Source: Epiperipatus broadwayi (lineage: Eukaryota; Onychophora; Udeonychophora; Euonychophora; Peripatidae). Taken from it: a stretch of 64,000 nt of DNA. The stretch covers positions 57,358-121,357 of the forward strand of contig JAQFVV010007252.1 of assembly GCA_028023455.1 (NCBI GenBank), read 5' to 3'. Below are positions 12,017 through 22,289 of this stretch, in pieces. The translations under genes and the position numbers were made by a program. Each line of letters starts with the position of its first letter. The first letter of the stretch is position 1. The notes under the pieces were generated by a model. That model saw only the letters and a program-made list of their open reading frames with translations, was not told where the DNA came from and did no database searches.

Positions 12017-13510
12017 TTAATGTCCAATATTAATAAGATTCCATGTGAAATTTACTATTAGGTGAGGAGTTAACTTCAAATCTCTTTCTTTGATATCTTT
12101 TAATTTTTGTAAAAAAATTAATGTTGGATCAGGTATAACAGACTTGAAGATTAGGAAGCATCTGACAAACCATAGACAGAAAGTGATGAAAGTTGCACTT
12201 CTTATAATTGCAAAATCCCCATAAGCAAAACGTTCTATGAGTGTGTTGATAATTGGGTGATTTGATATATAAATTTTATTAATCAATATTCTACAGCCCT
12301 GAAGAGAGAAACAATAGTTGAAAATGTGAAATATGGTATCATCCTCCCTATGGTAGAGTGAGCAAACAGGGTCCAAAGATGAAAAACCTCTATACATCAC
12401 AAGAAAGTGGCTTGTTGGAAGGGCATTGAGATTTAGCTTTAGAAGAAAGTCCAAATATTTTGGCTCTAGATTACATCTTTTATATTTCTTTATAATGGCA
12501 AAGTTTGTACAGGTGAGAATGCTATGATCTGGGATAATTGTTGAAAAAAAAAGATAGGCATCCCAATAATGAAGTTTCGTTGGTTTTATTTGACTTAAAG
12601 GTGTGAGAATTTTTGCAATGTCAATTAAGACTTGTGTCAGCCAACCATCATTAATTGGAGGTGGAGTATCTGTAGGATGACTAGATAGAAAAGGTGAGTC
12701 ATCAGGAAAAATCCCATTAAGTCTTGTAATGAGGTTATTTGATTTCTGTAGACAAAGAACATGAAGTGAATGCAGTGACAAGCCATTAAGTCTTGTTGGT
12801 CTCTGCACTCTTCTTAAGCTAATAGCAACAGTTTTACCCTTCCACATTAATCTAGAGCAAAGAGAGTTTATATTCTGGATAAATTTTTATGAGAATTTAA
12901 TGAACGGCATGTAGTAAGCAATTCTGGGGAGCAGAAACATGTTGAGTAGGGCTGCTTTTGCAAATAATGATGTATAAACTTTTGAAAGTGAATCAATTAT
13001 TTTTCTTGCAGAATTCATGATAGTGTCTTGTATTAATTTCCTCATTGCTGCATGAGAGAGACTCATTGGTAAGCCCAAAAATTTTTGTGGCATAGCTGTG
13101 AAAAGGGATGGAATGGATTTTCCAGATGAAAGTCTCCATACAGCAGATTTTCTAAGGTTAAACGCAAGACCTGACTCTATGGTGAAATTGTCCATAATTT
13201 GAATTAGTTTCGGTATGAATTTTTTAGATGGTAAGAACACTGCCACATCATCCATGTAGGATATGTGCTGAATGGATTTATTGATACCAAGAATGTACAA
13301 TCCAGGAAGATTCATCTCTAAAGATTTAAGGAATGGATTTATATATAGAATGAAGAGTAAGGGACTAAGAGGAGAACCCTGTGGAATCGACTTGGTAGGT
13401 GTGAATGAGTTTGAAATTTTTCCATTTAATGAAATTGCAATATGTCTGTTTAATAGAAGGTTAGTAATAATGTTCATTATACCTGTGAGAATGTAGGTGT
13501 ATAAGTACAA
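12017..13510 (-). pseudogene. 5-prime-truncated L1/Tx1-like LINE, RT to C-terminus
   Basis: Two minus-strand frames (13510-12887, 207 codons, and 12847-12017, 276 codons) are in the same phase and separated by little more than one TAA stop. The first starts inside the RT: PQGSPLSP at its residues 43-50 and YMDD at 85-88 (bases 13247-13258), then a GLAFN..KS segment. The second begins with the MWKG...LRRVQRP block that follows the thumb in L1-superfamily proteins, and later has C..C/E/H/C-like residues (PVCSLYHREDDTIFHIFNYC) matching the zf-RVT C-terminal domain. Catalytic Asp pair is intact. Everything 5-prime of the RT palm, including the endonuclease, is missing, typical of truncated target-primed insertion. 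Clade Tx1 is inferred from the layout. Confidence 0.75.
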
Positions 13511-14590
13511 AGAGTTTTGCTAAAAAGCGTTTGAAGCAGTTTGGATAAATTGTATTTATATAAAATATAATTTCAATTACGGTATGTTTTTTTTATATTC
13601 ATTTTTAACTAAATAAACTTTTAACCACAGACTGACTATAATAACATATTATTATTGGATGAATAAGTCATTATATTTTAAAGCAACAACTAACATGGCG
13701 TTTTTTTAAATTTTAGGTAAACACAAATTAAGCACTTGCTTTAACAATAGGCATATAAAAGATAAAAACAAAAAAGCTCATTTTTAAGTTGCCTGTCACA
13801 ACTGCAATTGAACCAAAGTCAACATTGCTTGAAGCTATCAGAAGTATAACTTTATCAAAGAAGTAACAGAAGTTTCGTTAGGAAAAAAAATGCCCCAAGT
13901 TTACTAGCGAAATAAAGCCTAAACAATAATGGAAAACTGTAAGTTATCATTATCATTTTTCTATTGCAGCCATAAGAAAATTATTCTCAGCTAATATCAA
14001 ATATAGTATTGTTTTTTCTAATGTTCAGTGTCTTTGATTCATTATTGTTATCTGGTAATATATTAGCTGGTGGAAAAATGGATGTAGAATTTTGAATGTG
14101 CCAATATTGCATTTACTCTTTGTCTTATAAGATATGTTATTGAGTCAATAATTTGTCTACCAATCAAAGATTTACAAAAAGATAAAAGTCAACCAATATA
14201 AAATGATACAAGAACTAAACTAAATCTTTTAGTAATAAAACATTCAGCAAAGGAGCAGATCTATAAGTACAGATATAAAAAACAAATACTCAAAGTGAAA
14301 ACTTTCAAACTAGTTTTTTTCTATAAAGCAAATTGTTTCAATTCTTGTCGAAATGTGTGTCTTGAAATTAACCCATGCCTGGTGAGGTAAAAATAAACAA
14401 GGTGGCAATACACAAGATAATCTCAAAATGTTTTTACATAAAATTGGCAAGAACTTAATTTTAAATTATATTATAGTTAACTAAAATATTTCAATATCTA
14501 GCATTTAATTGATAATAGATGAATTAATTTGCAAACTTCCATCAATATATCCCAAACAGGAACAAATATTCACTCAATTGAAATTATTTA
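13511..14590. other. AT-rich region without a recognisable gene
   Basis: No open frame of interest or repeat structure was recognised between the two LINE fragments. Confidence 0.5.
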
Positions 14591-14599
14591 CAAAAATGA

Positions 14600-15040
14600 T
14601 TCATAGATTTTATGATTCAATATAATTTGTCTTTCTTACCTATAAATCACTTCTTAGTTACAAAAAGAGGTTTCAAAAAAAGAAATGCGCAGTGTACCCT
14701 CTGCAAGATAAATGATGAAACAATAAACCACTTTTTTTTACAGTTGTCCTTATTTGAATCAACTAAGAGCAAATATAGTAGCGAGTATTCCAGTAACACA
14801 CAGAGATGTTTGATCAATTAACAAAGCACTTGACAACGGAACACATACTGTCATCAGAATGGCGTTATTTATTCTTTTCGCCGTTTGGCTCATTCGATGC
14901 CAAATAAAATTCAAACAAAATAATCTGGATCCTTGATTTAGTTATATTAAAATAATGCAAAAGCTCAAGAACAGAGATTGTCTTCTAGTGCCAGAGAAAC
15001 TATTTACAGAAACCTGGGCGCAACATATGTTAAATGATGG
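14600..15040 (+). pseudogene. LINE C-terminal zinc-domain fragment, same family
   Basis: The frame at 14612-14821 (PINHFLVTKRGF, then CTLCKINDETINHFFLQL) aligns residue for residue with the C-terminal zf-RVT part of the minus-strand copy at 12017-12847 (PTSHFLVMYRGF, CSLYHREDDTIFHIF). Homology continues in another frame to about 15040 (FAVWLIRC against CLWFVRC, then KLKNRD against KLKDIKERD). It lies on the opposite strand to the neighbouring copy and has frameshifts, so it is a separate truncated insertion of the same LINE family. Confidence 0.65.
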
Positions 15041-15580
15041 TGGGCATTTTACTCAAACTTTTCATTCAATACTCTAAAGTTTTATTGATAATCAAAGACT
15101 AGTCAATATAATATATGTAATTTTTAATCTATGTTTTATTTTTCTAGTTCTTAATAAAAAAAACTTCCATTATTATATACATTTTTCTTTTAAGGGGTTA
15201 TAAATTTACATTTAATTTTATATAATATTTTCTATCAGAAAAATATTTTTATTATAAGGAGATAGCTCAAAATTATTTCTATATATTTAATAAATGATTC
15301 CATGCAATAAAAACACTATGAAGAATAATTTGTATATTAAAAATATATTCACTTAGTATAGAATGTAACATGATTTTATATATGCTTCAATTTTCTTTGT
15401 CATTTTTATAATTTGTTAGTTCATTAAATGATTACTTTAAAATTAGATATCATTAGTTATGTCTATTCTTTATTTAATTATCAAACTAATTATATAATAT
15501 ATAGTTTGTGTATTATAGATCATTTTAAAAAAAAAAAAAAAATCAGACGATCACCATTTCCTATACTTACATAAGCTGTT
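15041..15580. other. AT-rich region, nothing recognised
   Basis: No coding or structural feature beyond A and T homopolymers, including an A run at about 15527-15541. Confidence 0.5.
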
Positions 15581-15582
15581 TA

Positions 15583-15775
15583 AGCAGAGGCAAAATTCTT
15601 CATACAGTAGTGACACCTAGTGCAAGCCAAAGTAATCAATGGATGCAGGAAGGTTTGTGCATAAAATCCGTATCTAATGCCTATGCACAAACCCGTATCT
15701 AATGCCTATGCACAAACCTTGCATCCATTAATTACTCTAGTTTGCACTGGGTGACACTACTGTATAAAAATGGAG
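15583..15775. repeat. Foldback copy of repeat S
   Basis: The left arm (CTTCATACAGTAGTGACACC to GTTTGTGCATA) is followed by its inverted complement (TATGCACAAACC to ACACTACTGTAT). Arms are about 75 nt, with a small direct duplication (CCGTATCTAATGCC) at the centre. The left arm matches the 5-prime end of the S copy at 10046. Confidence 0.75.
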
Positions 15776-15779
15776 ATAG

Positions 15780-17225
15780 TAAATCAGTTTCCTTCAAATC
15801 CAAATACCATAGCCCCTAAAGCTATGAGCCAATGTTATTTTTATAATTAGTCAAGATGAAGGAATAAGAATGATCATTGCTATGGAAATATAACTCGTTT
15901 CTCGTTTTATTTAATTGAAAGTGTACTGTAAGTTATCAAACTACATAAATAGGTGATAGTGAATGGTTCTTCAATTACTCTAGTTATATTATGCTAGGTA
16001 AATGTAAAAGTTATAATCAGACTTTATCAGATAAATAGCTATAGACTAACGTGCCTTGTGTAATGATTTCTATTATTCACATTTTACTATTAAAAAATAA
16101 TGTGTGTGTGTTTGTTAAAATATTTGCATATAAATATGTGTTTAATTTTTGCGCACATATATATTATTCAGGGTAAGTTTGTTTTAAAGATCTTAGTTAT
16201 GTAAAGTTTCTTTATACAACGTTATAAACAAAGTATGAATAATTAAACATTAATTTAGCCCATCCATTAAATTTGTCGAATAAAATGCAATGAATATAGA
16301 GGACACGTTGAGTGTGCTGCATAACTGATATAGAAGTGCTAATAAATAATAATATTTGCTAACGTTTTTTAAAATTAATTTCCTTTTTATCCTACTGTTT
16401 TTACTCACATTGGACTAACGTAAGTCACTGTTTCTCTGCAACTGTCACAATGAGAAAGTAGGTTTGAGCAACTACATTAATATCTTTTAATTATATCATC
16501 AGTTTTTTTTAATTCCATCTTTTTTTAATACTTTTCCACGATTTCCTCTTTTTTTACTTAATATTTATTTTTATAGAAAGACTATACTAGTTTAAAAGCA
16601 CATGTTAATATCCTGCGAGGTTTACTGCAGTGGTAGATTGTCAGTCTCTGGAAGATAATATCTTCGACCTATTCCATCGTGTGCTCCGAATTTCTTCAAG
16701 AAAGTTATTTGATTATTTATATTTTATAAAAATATCAAGACTATTAATAAGTCAATAATGAAATCTTTCCTTTATCAAGTAAAAATGATAAATTAAATAT
16801 AACAAAAGCTAATTGCTTAAAAATTTTGTTATAATTTACCTCATATTTATATTGTTTTCCAAGCTTATAAATAAATCTAATCAAAGTAACATGATTGATT
16901 AAATCTTAAAAACAAACCAAATGTACTTCACTAAACAATTTTAATACAAAATGTCATATAGTAGAATATATGGCTGACAATAAAAACGATTCGATGCAGT
17001 AAATGCCGTCTCTGTTTATGGTTTGTATATTTTTATGCGAATATTAATTATTATTAATTAATAGGATATTTATCACAAATAACTTAAATATTTTAGTTGA
17101 AGCTTTTTTTGTGTATGTGAATTATCTGTGTAAAAGTTGACGTAAATTTTTTTGTGATTCTTAAATTCATCTCCAGTAATAAGCGTAACATCTGTGAATA
17201 GTTTTTATATACGTCGTTTTAAAAA
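15780..17225. other. Intergenic AT-rich region downstream of the GPCR
   Basis: No gene recognised. A string near 16621-16690 has a TGCAGTGGTAGA motif like a tRNA D-arm but no matching T-arm, so it is not called as a tRNA. This region would contain the 3-prime UTR of the minus-strand GPCR. Confidence 0.45.
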
Positions 17226-18221
17226 TTAGTCTTTCAAGTTAAACATTACAAGAAACGTTATTCTAAAATCTTTAAAAGTAAGTAAATAAACAAAAAATGA
17301 CATTGAAAAGGTACAGACTTCTATATAAAATGACAAAATTATGTAATATATTATAAACGGTTCTGACAAAATACTTTTTAAAAACCCAATTTTTTTAATT
17401 AATAGAAATACTGAATTTAAATAAAAAGGAAATCCAAATATTATATGGATGAATGCCGCACCATTTAGCAAAATAATTATATTTTTTTGTTCTTTGTTAT
17501 TAGAGGACATTTTAAATCCTGTTAATGCGCATTTAATTCTTATCATTTTTTGAAAATGTTCAGCTAACTTGATATTTAAAAATAAAGCTAATATTAGCGG
17601 GAAAAGATAAAACAAATGAAAGTTTATGTATAACAAAATAAGTGTTTCGGAGGAAAACAAAAACTCTAGATCTAATCCCCGTACAGATATATATTTTCCA
17701 TAATAACACTTTTGGTAAGAATTGAGCATTTTATAATTAAAAAGATTTCCTAAAACTGTGATACTAAATATAGCAGTAACTATATATCGAACTCTTTTAG
17801 AATGTATTAATGATCGATAATAATGAGGATACTTAAGAGACATAAAGCGATATCCCGATGTTACGCATATTAAAAGCAAACCAGAGTCACCAATACTTAT
17901 TATAAGAATAAGCATTACTTTGGTGTTATAAAACATTAGAAACGGCCAGTCTTCAGTAAAATGAAAATGATAATAAAAAAAAGGAATAACTAAAATAACA
18001 ATTAAAAAGTCAAACACTGCTAAAGTCAGAAACAATTTTTTAAACTCCAAATCTAGATGAAGTTTACTGACGACAATAATATTTAATAAATTCCCAACGC
18101 AACCTCCAGCAACGAACCAAATAAGAATTTTAGTAACTATAATATTATAAGGAAATTGCTGTAATTCTTCTAAAGTTGTGATGTTGCCATGGCAATAATT
18201 ATAAGACTGGTTAGAAAACAT
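17226..18221 (-). CDS. Divergent class A (rhodopsin-like) GPCR
   Basis: An intact 331-codon single-exon frame with seven hydrophobic segments, predicted to be a plasma-membrane receptor signalling through G proteins. The N-terminus is short, without an obvious signal peptide, and has glycosylation sites at N4 (NQS) and N13 (NIT). TM1 keeps GN (N44, position 1.50), TM2 keeps LAVFD (D71, 2.50), TM5 keeps Pro208 and TM6 Pro265. Other hallmarks are changed: the TM3 Cys (3.25) is T100, DRY reads YRF (124-126), TM4 has no Trp, CWxP reads FGFP (262-265), and NPxxY reads SFFVY (308-312). The overall pattern (GN..N, LAVFD, the Y/F-rich TM2 end) recalls FMRFamide/neuropeptide-receptor-like orphan GPCRs of invertebrates, but the ligand is unknown. 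The first Met gives a normal family length. Confidence that it encodes a 7TM receptor is high; ligand class is a guess. Confidence 0.85.
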   Translation of the reverse strand: MFSNQSYNYCHGNITTLEELQQFPYNIIVTKILIWFVAGGCVGNLLNIIVVSKLHLDLEFKKLFLTLAVFDFLIVILVIPFFYYHFHFTEDWPFLMFYNTKVMLILIISIGDSGLLLICVTSGYRFMSLKYPHYYRSLIHSKRVRYIVTAIFSITVLGNLFNYKMLNSYQKCYYGKYISVRGLDLEFLFSSETLILLYINFHLFYLFPLILALFLNIKLAEHFQKMIRIKCALTGFKMSSNNKEQKNIIILLNGAAFIHIIFGFPFYLNSVFLLIKKIGFLKSILSEPFIIYYIILSFYIEVCTFSMSFFVYLLTFKDFRITFLVMFNLKD

Positions 18222-18454
18222 TCTGTAAAAAAATAAATATTTTTATAAAATAATAAATATTGCAAATATTAAGACATATGGTAAAATATCTTTTTTATAT
18301 TTTATTGCTCAATCTAATACAATGACACGATTTCTCTCTTTTTGGCCTTTTTTTAAAATTTTCTTTCAATTTGATTGAATTACACATTTATAAAGTAGGA
18401 TGATAACTGAAATACTGGCTTATTATATACCTGTATCAATATATGTAATATATA

Positions 18455-18645
18455 GGATATATGAGCACAGACATTCACACGACTCACCACTGTCCACTCT
18501 ATCTCATAACACTGATACACTTGAACACATATATGTCAAAAAGATAAATAATCACCAATATAAGTATTTCATGCTAAACCAGCAATCATCGGTTGGTACA
18601 GATTATCATCCCCACACATATATGCAATGAGTGTTCAGATATATA
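18455..18645 (+). repeat. Short interspersed repeat M, single copy
   Basis: About 190 bp starting ATATGAGCACAGACATTCA and ending CAATGAGTGTTCAGATATAT. Related copies lie at 51855-52080 and 53341-53965, sharing GATACAC, ACACATATGT-like, ATTTCATGCTAAACCAGCA and TCATCGGTTGGT blocks. The ends are weakly inverted (ATATAT...GA.CAC), as in a miniature inverted-repeat element, but no clear target duplication was seen. It lies about 235 bp upstream of the GPCR start codon, within its possible promoter region. Confidence 0.6.
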
Positions 18646-18689
18646 TTTACAATCGTTTTATAATATAATTATAAAAAAATATACAATTG

Positions 18690-18691
18690 AG

Positions 18692-18767
<76 letters not shown>

Positions 18768-18968
18768 CGGATGGATGGATAAATGGATGGGTGGATGGAT
18801 ATATGGATGGATAGATAGATAGATAAATGTATAGATAGATAGATAGGCAGACAGACAGATAGATAGATAGATAGATAGATAGATGGGTGGATGGATATAT
18901 GGATGGATTGATAGATAGATAGATAGATAAATATATAGATAGACAGATAAATAGGCAGGCTGACAGAC

Positions 18969-19006
<38 letters not shown>

Positions 19007-19016
19007 ATAGATAGAC

Positions 19017-19053
<37 letters not shown>
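18690..19053 (+). repeat. GATA microsatellite with GACA/GGAT variants
   Basis: Long (GATA)n array with interspersed GACA, GGAT and GATAAATA variants. Variant blocks recur: GGGTGGATGGATATATGG at 18789 and 18885, and AGGCAG..GACAGACAG at about 18846 and 18953, showing a higher-order unit of about 100 bp. It sits roughly 470 bp upstream of the GPCR start. Confidence 0.95.
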
Positions 19054-19639
19054 TTAGTAATTACTTTAGTTTTTGTATGTAAGCTTTTAAAATTTGTAAT
19101 TGTGCCATAATATATTTATATATAATTGTAATTATTTGAAATACAAAAGTAAAACCTATTTAGTATTGATATTTTATATTTTGGAGTGCAATATAATATA
19201 AAATTTTGTAAAATATTTATAGATCTCTAATAATATTTATAGATCTCTAATAAAGTTTGCAGATTCAATCAAAACAAAAAATATATATAAATTGCTTGAA
19301 TACAAAAGCAATAATGGGGTTACTGTAACATTAAAACATTTTAAAACAATTCTAGCAATTACCTCAATCCCTAGAGATTAATTTAATAAATCTATGCCCC
19401 TTTCCCAATACTTTTATTTCAAGTTAATTATAAAATTTCCAATTGTGCCTGAAGAAACAATTATTTTTTGGGTTTTTAGTTCTCACAATAAATGAATATA
19501 TTCATTATAAATATTTTTTCTAACAATAATTTTTAATTTTTTAGCAATCTTATATTTTACAATTATTCCAAAATCACCTCAATATTTAAAATTAAAATCA
19601 TGCATCAAATAAAGATTATTTACAATATATATATATATG

Positions 19640-19739
19640 AAAATATAAAAAACTAACCAAAGGAAATACATAAAAAAAAAAATTATAAATCCAAGAAATA
19701 ATATATTATATTATTTATTGGATTTATAATCTTTTTTGG

Positions 19740-19787
<48 letters not shown>
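19640..19787. repeat. AT-rich hairpin followed by (TA)n tract
   Basis: ATTATAAATCCAA near 19680 pairs with TTGGATTTATAAT near 19718-19731 around a palindromic AATATATTATATTATT centre. It is followed by an uninterrupted (TA)n tract at about 19741-19787 that abuts a TGTAAT start at 19788. Confidence 0.75.
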
Positions 19788-19790
<3 letters not shown>

Positions 19791-20159
19791 AATAGCAAAT
19801 AAAGGGACTTCTTTATATGTTCCATGTATTTGGGCATATCAAAATTGTAACAGTAGAAATGGGGAAGTCCCATGAATTCGAATTTCAAAATTGTAACTTA
19901 AATATAAATTGATGAGACTTGACTATTAAATAAATGTAATCAAGAAACAAAGGAGTATTTTATTGAATCAAAATTACAGTTGAAATTAAGTAACCTGGCA
20001 TTTCCATAAATTAATCTCTTCTTAATGTTGGGTAAACTGTATAAAATTATGTTCAAAGTATATTAAGTGTTATTTTAATATTTCAGGAGAAAGAAATTAA
20101 AAAATTGTATGCATCATTTATTATAATTCTGTCATCCAGGATCTTTAATAAGTGATCTA

Positions 20160-20232
<73 letters not shown>

Positions 20233-21926
20233 ACCAAAGTACATTGATATTTAATTAATTTTATGAGTCCCATGTTTTAAAATATAAAAATTTAAAATTG
20301 AGAGAATAAAATGTAAAAACTAAAGAGCAGGGGGAGGGATTTGTTATTAAATAAAAATACACTGTAAATGCTTTTTAAAATAATAAGACTTTTTTTGTTT
20401 AAAAGAAAAAAAAAGTATTGTAATAAAAAATGATTTTAATATTCTTTAAATGAATTTATAATAAAATAAATAAAGAGATTTTGTTTTATCTTATAATAAA
20501 ATAATTAAATATATGTGCGTGTGTGTATGTGATTTTTAATAAAAAATAGAAGCAAAAACTGATTTATTTCATGAGACCAAGGATGCTGCTGCTAATAAAG
20601 TTTTCTTTTGTTTAAAACAGTATAAATAGCTCAACATTTTATTATTCTGAGTCTTGTGTGTGTGGTGCTTATTTCTTGAAGTTATTTTTCAAAAAAATGT
20701 TGCATTGTTAAAACCAACATGGTGTGCAGCCAACCGAAGCTGCTCTATGCATTTCAGATCTGCAATTAGTTCGGAAAGTGATCATGTTTAAATAGACTAA
20801 ATGAACAGTGGAGTGTGTGTATGGCAAACCAGCCACGGAAATCATACTATGTCACAGGATCTGCAGAGGAGTCATTTACCAGTCGTAAATGAGTTAAAAA
20901 TAATTCCATTATGCTGTTTCCATCATATTAAAAAAAATCCTAGGTAATTATTGACTTTGATATCTTAACATTCCTGATTTCTTCTTAAAATAAAAGATAG
21001 ACTTTATTAAACAAACTTGGAACTTTATGAATTAATATTTTAAAAATAAAACTTTAAACTTCAAAAGATAATATTTTGTAATAATAAAAATAAGTAAAAT
21101 CAGCTTCTATTATTAAATAATATTTTCAAAACAATTGCATGCATGTATGTGTGCTATTTTTTTAAAAAAAAATATAAAATAAAATATAGTGTACCGTGTA
21201 TACTTTATTTGCTAAAGTAATATATATATATACTAATGCTCTATTTTAATCTTTAAAAAGGAAGTGTGTGTGTTTCATTATAAGATAAAACGATTAATTT
21301 ATTTTAAATAAAAAAAAAATACTTAAATTATTTTTCTTAAAATATTTATGTTTATTTTGATATGTGTGGGTAAGTATAAATATTTATTTTTCTAATAAAA
21401 GTAGGAGGGAAAAAATCTAATTATTGATAATAGTATTTCATAAAAGATTCGCTAAGTTAAAGATATAAATGTTTCGGCAGTTAGTATAATATGAGTATTA
21501 TGGTTTTAAAGGATTGAAGTAATATTTTGAATGGTTCGGGAAATTATTTTAGTTTTTTAAAAAGTAGTAATAGCTTCGAGGGGGCATTTAAGATACCTTT
21601 TGTTTGTCTATTAGTGGGTGGTTGGAAACCGATTGAGCTAGTGGGGATTTCAGGTACCAAATAATGCTGATCAGATGGACATGATAAATCTAATGTAATT
21701 AGCTGGCGCCTAAGGGATTTTCTTTCTTCTTTTAAAAATAAAATAAAGTGCTTATTTAGTCAGTGTATATTTGGTAGTCGAGCATTGGGTGTTATTGGTA
21801 GTTTGCTACTGATGAAAGTTGACACTTTACCTGAAAACCAACCACTTTCTGGGAGGGAAGTTTAGAAGGACAAAGTATAATAAAATATTAATTGATATTT
21901 TTTTTGTCAATAGTTGTTGTTATTCA
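19788..21926. mobile_element. Possible solo LTR (E) inserted in (TA)n
   Basis: Begins TGTAATAGC directly after a (TA)n tract and ends TTATTCA directly before another TA tract at 21927. The TG...CA ends and TA flanks match elements A-D in this window. An internal (TA)n tract at about 20160-20229 interrupts it, and the segment after that tract also starts TG (20230), so there could be two insertions or one with an internal microsatellite. No second LTR or internal coding region was found. The middle (20700-20900) is less AT-rich than the surroundings. Confidence 0.35.
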
Positions 21927-22289
21927 ATATATATATATATATATGATGTCAATTTTTAAATTAATAAATAAGTTAATATTTTATTTACATCCATAAGAGA
22001 ATGACAATAATAATAATAACATTATAACTTCTCCAAATAGATAAAATCCTCCTAAAGTTAAAATATATTTATTCTACAACAATATTATCCTACTGAAACA
22101 TGAAATACACCATCACATATTCTTTTTATCAAGTGGAAAAATATCTAAATACAATAGGAGTACTACTATCTAAATTCATATATTGTCTCAACTTCATTTA
22201 TATTCAAAGGGATCCAATAAATACACATACTACAATACTTTCTTTTAAAATATATATTTTTTTATAATGAAAACTTTTACAAATAATAA

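Noticed and set aside
16620-16700. tRNA-Gly-like GCAGTGGTAGA string
   Set aside because: No matching T-arm or acceptor stem.
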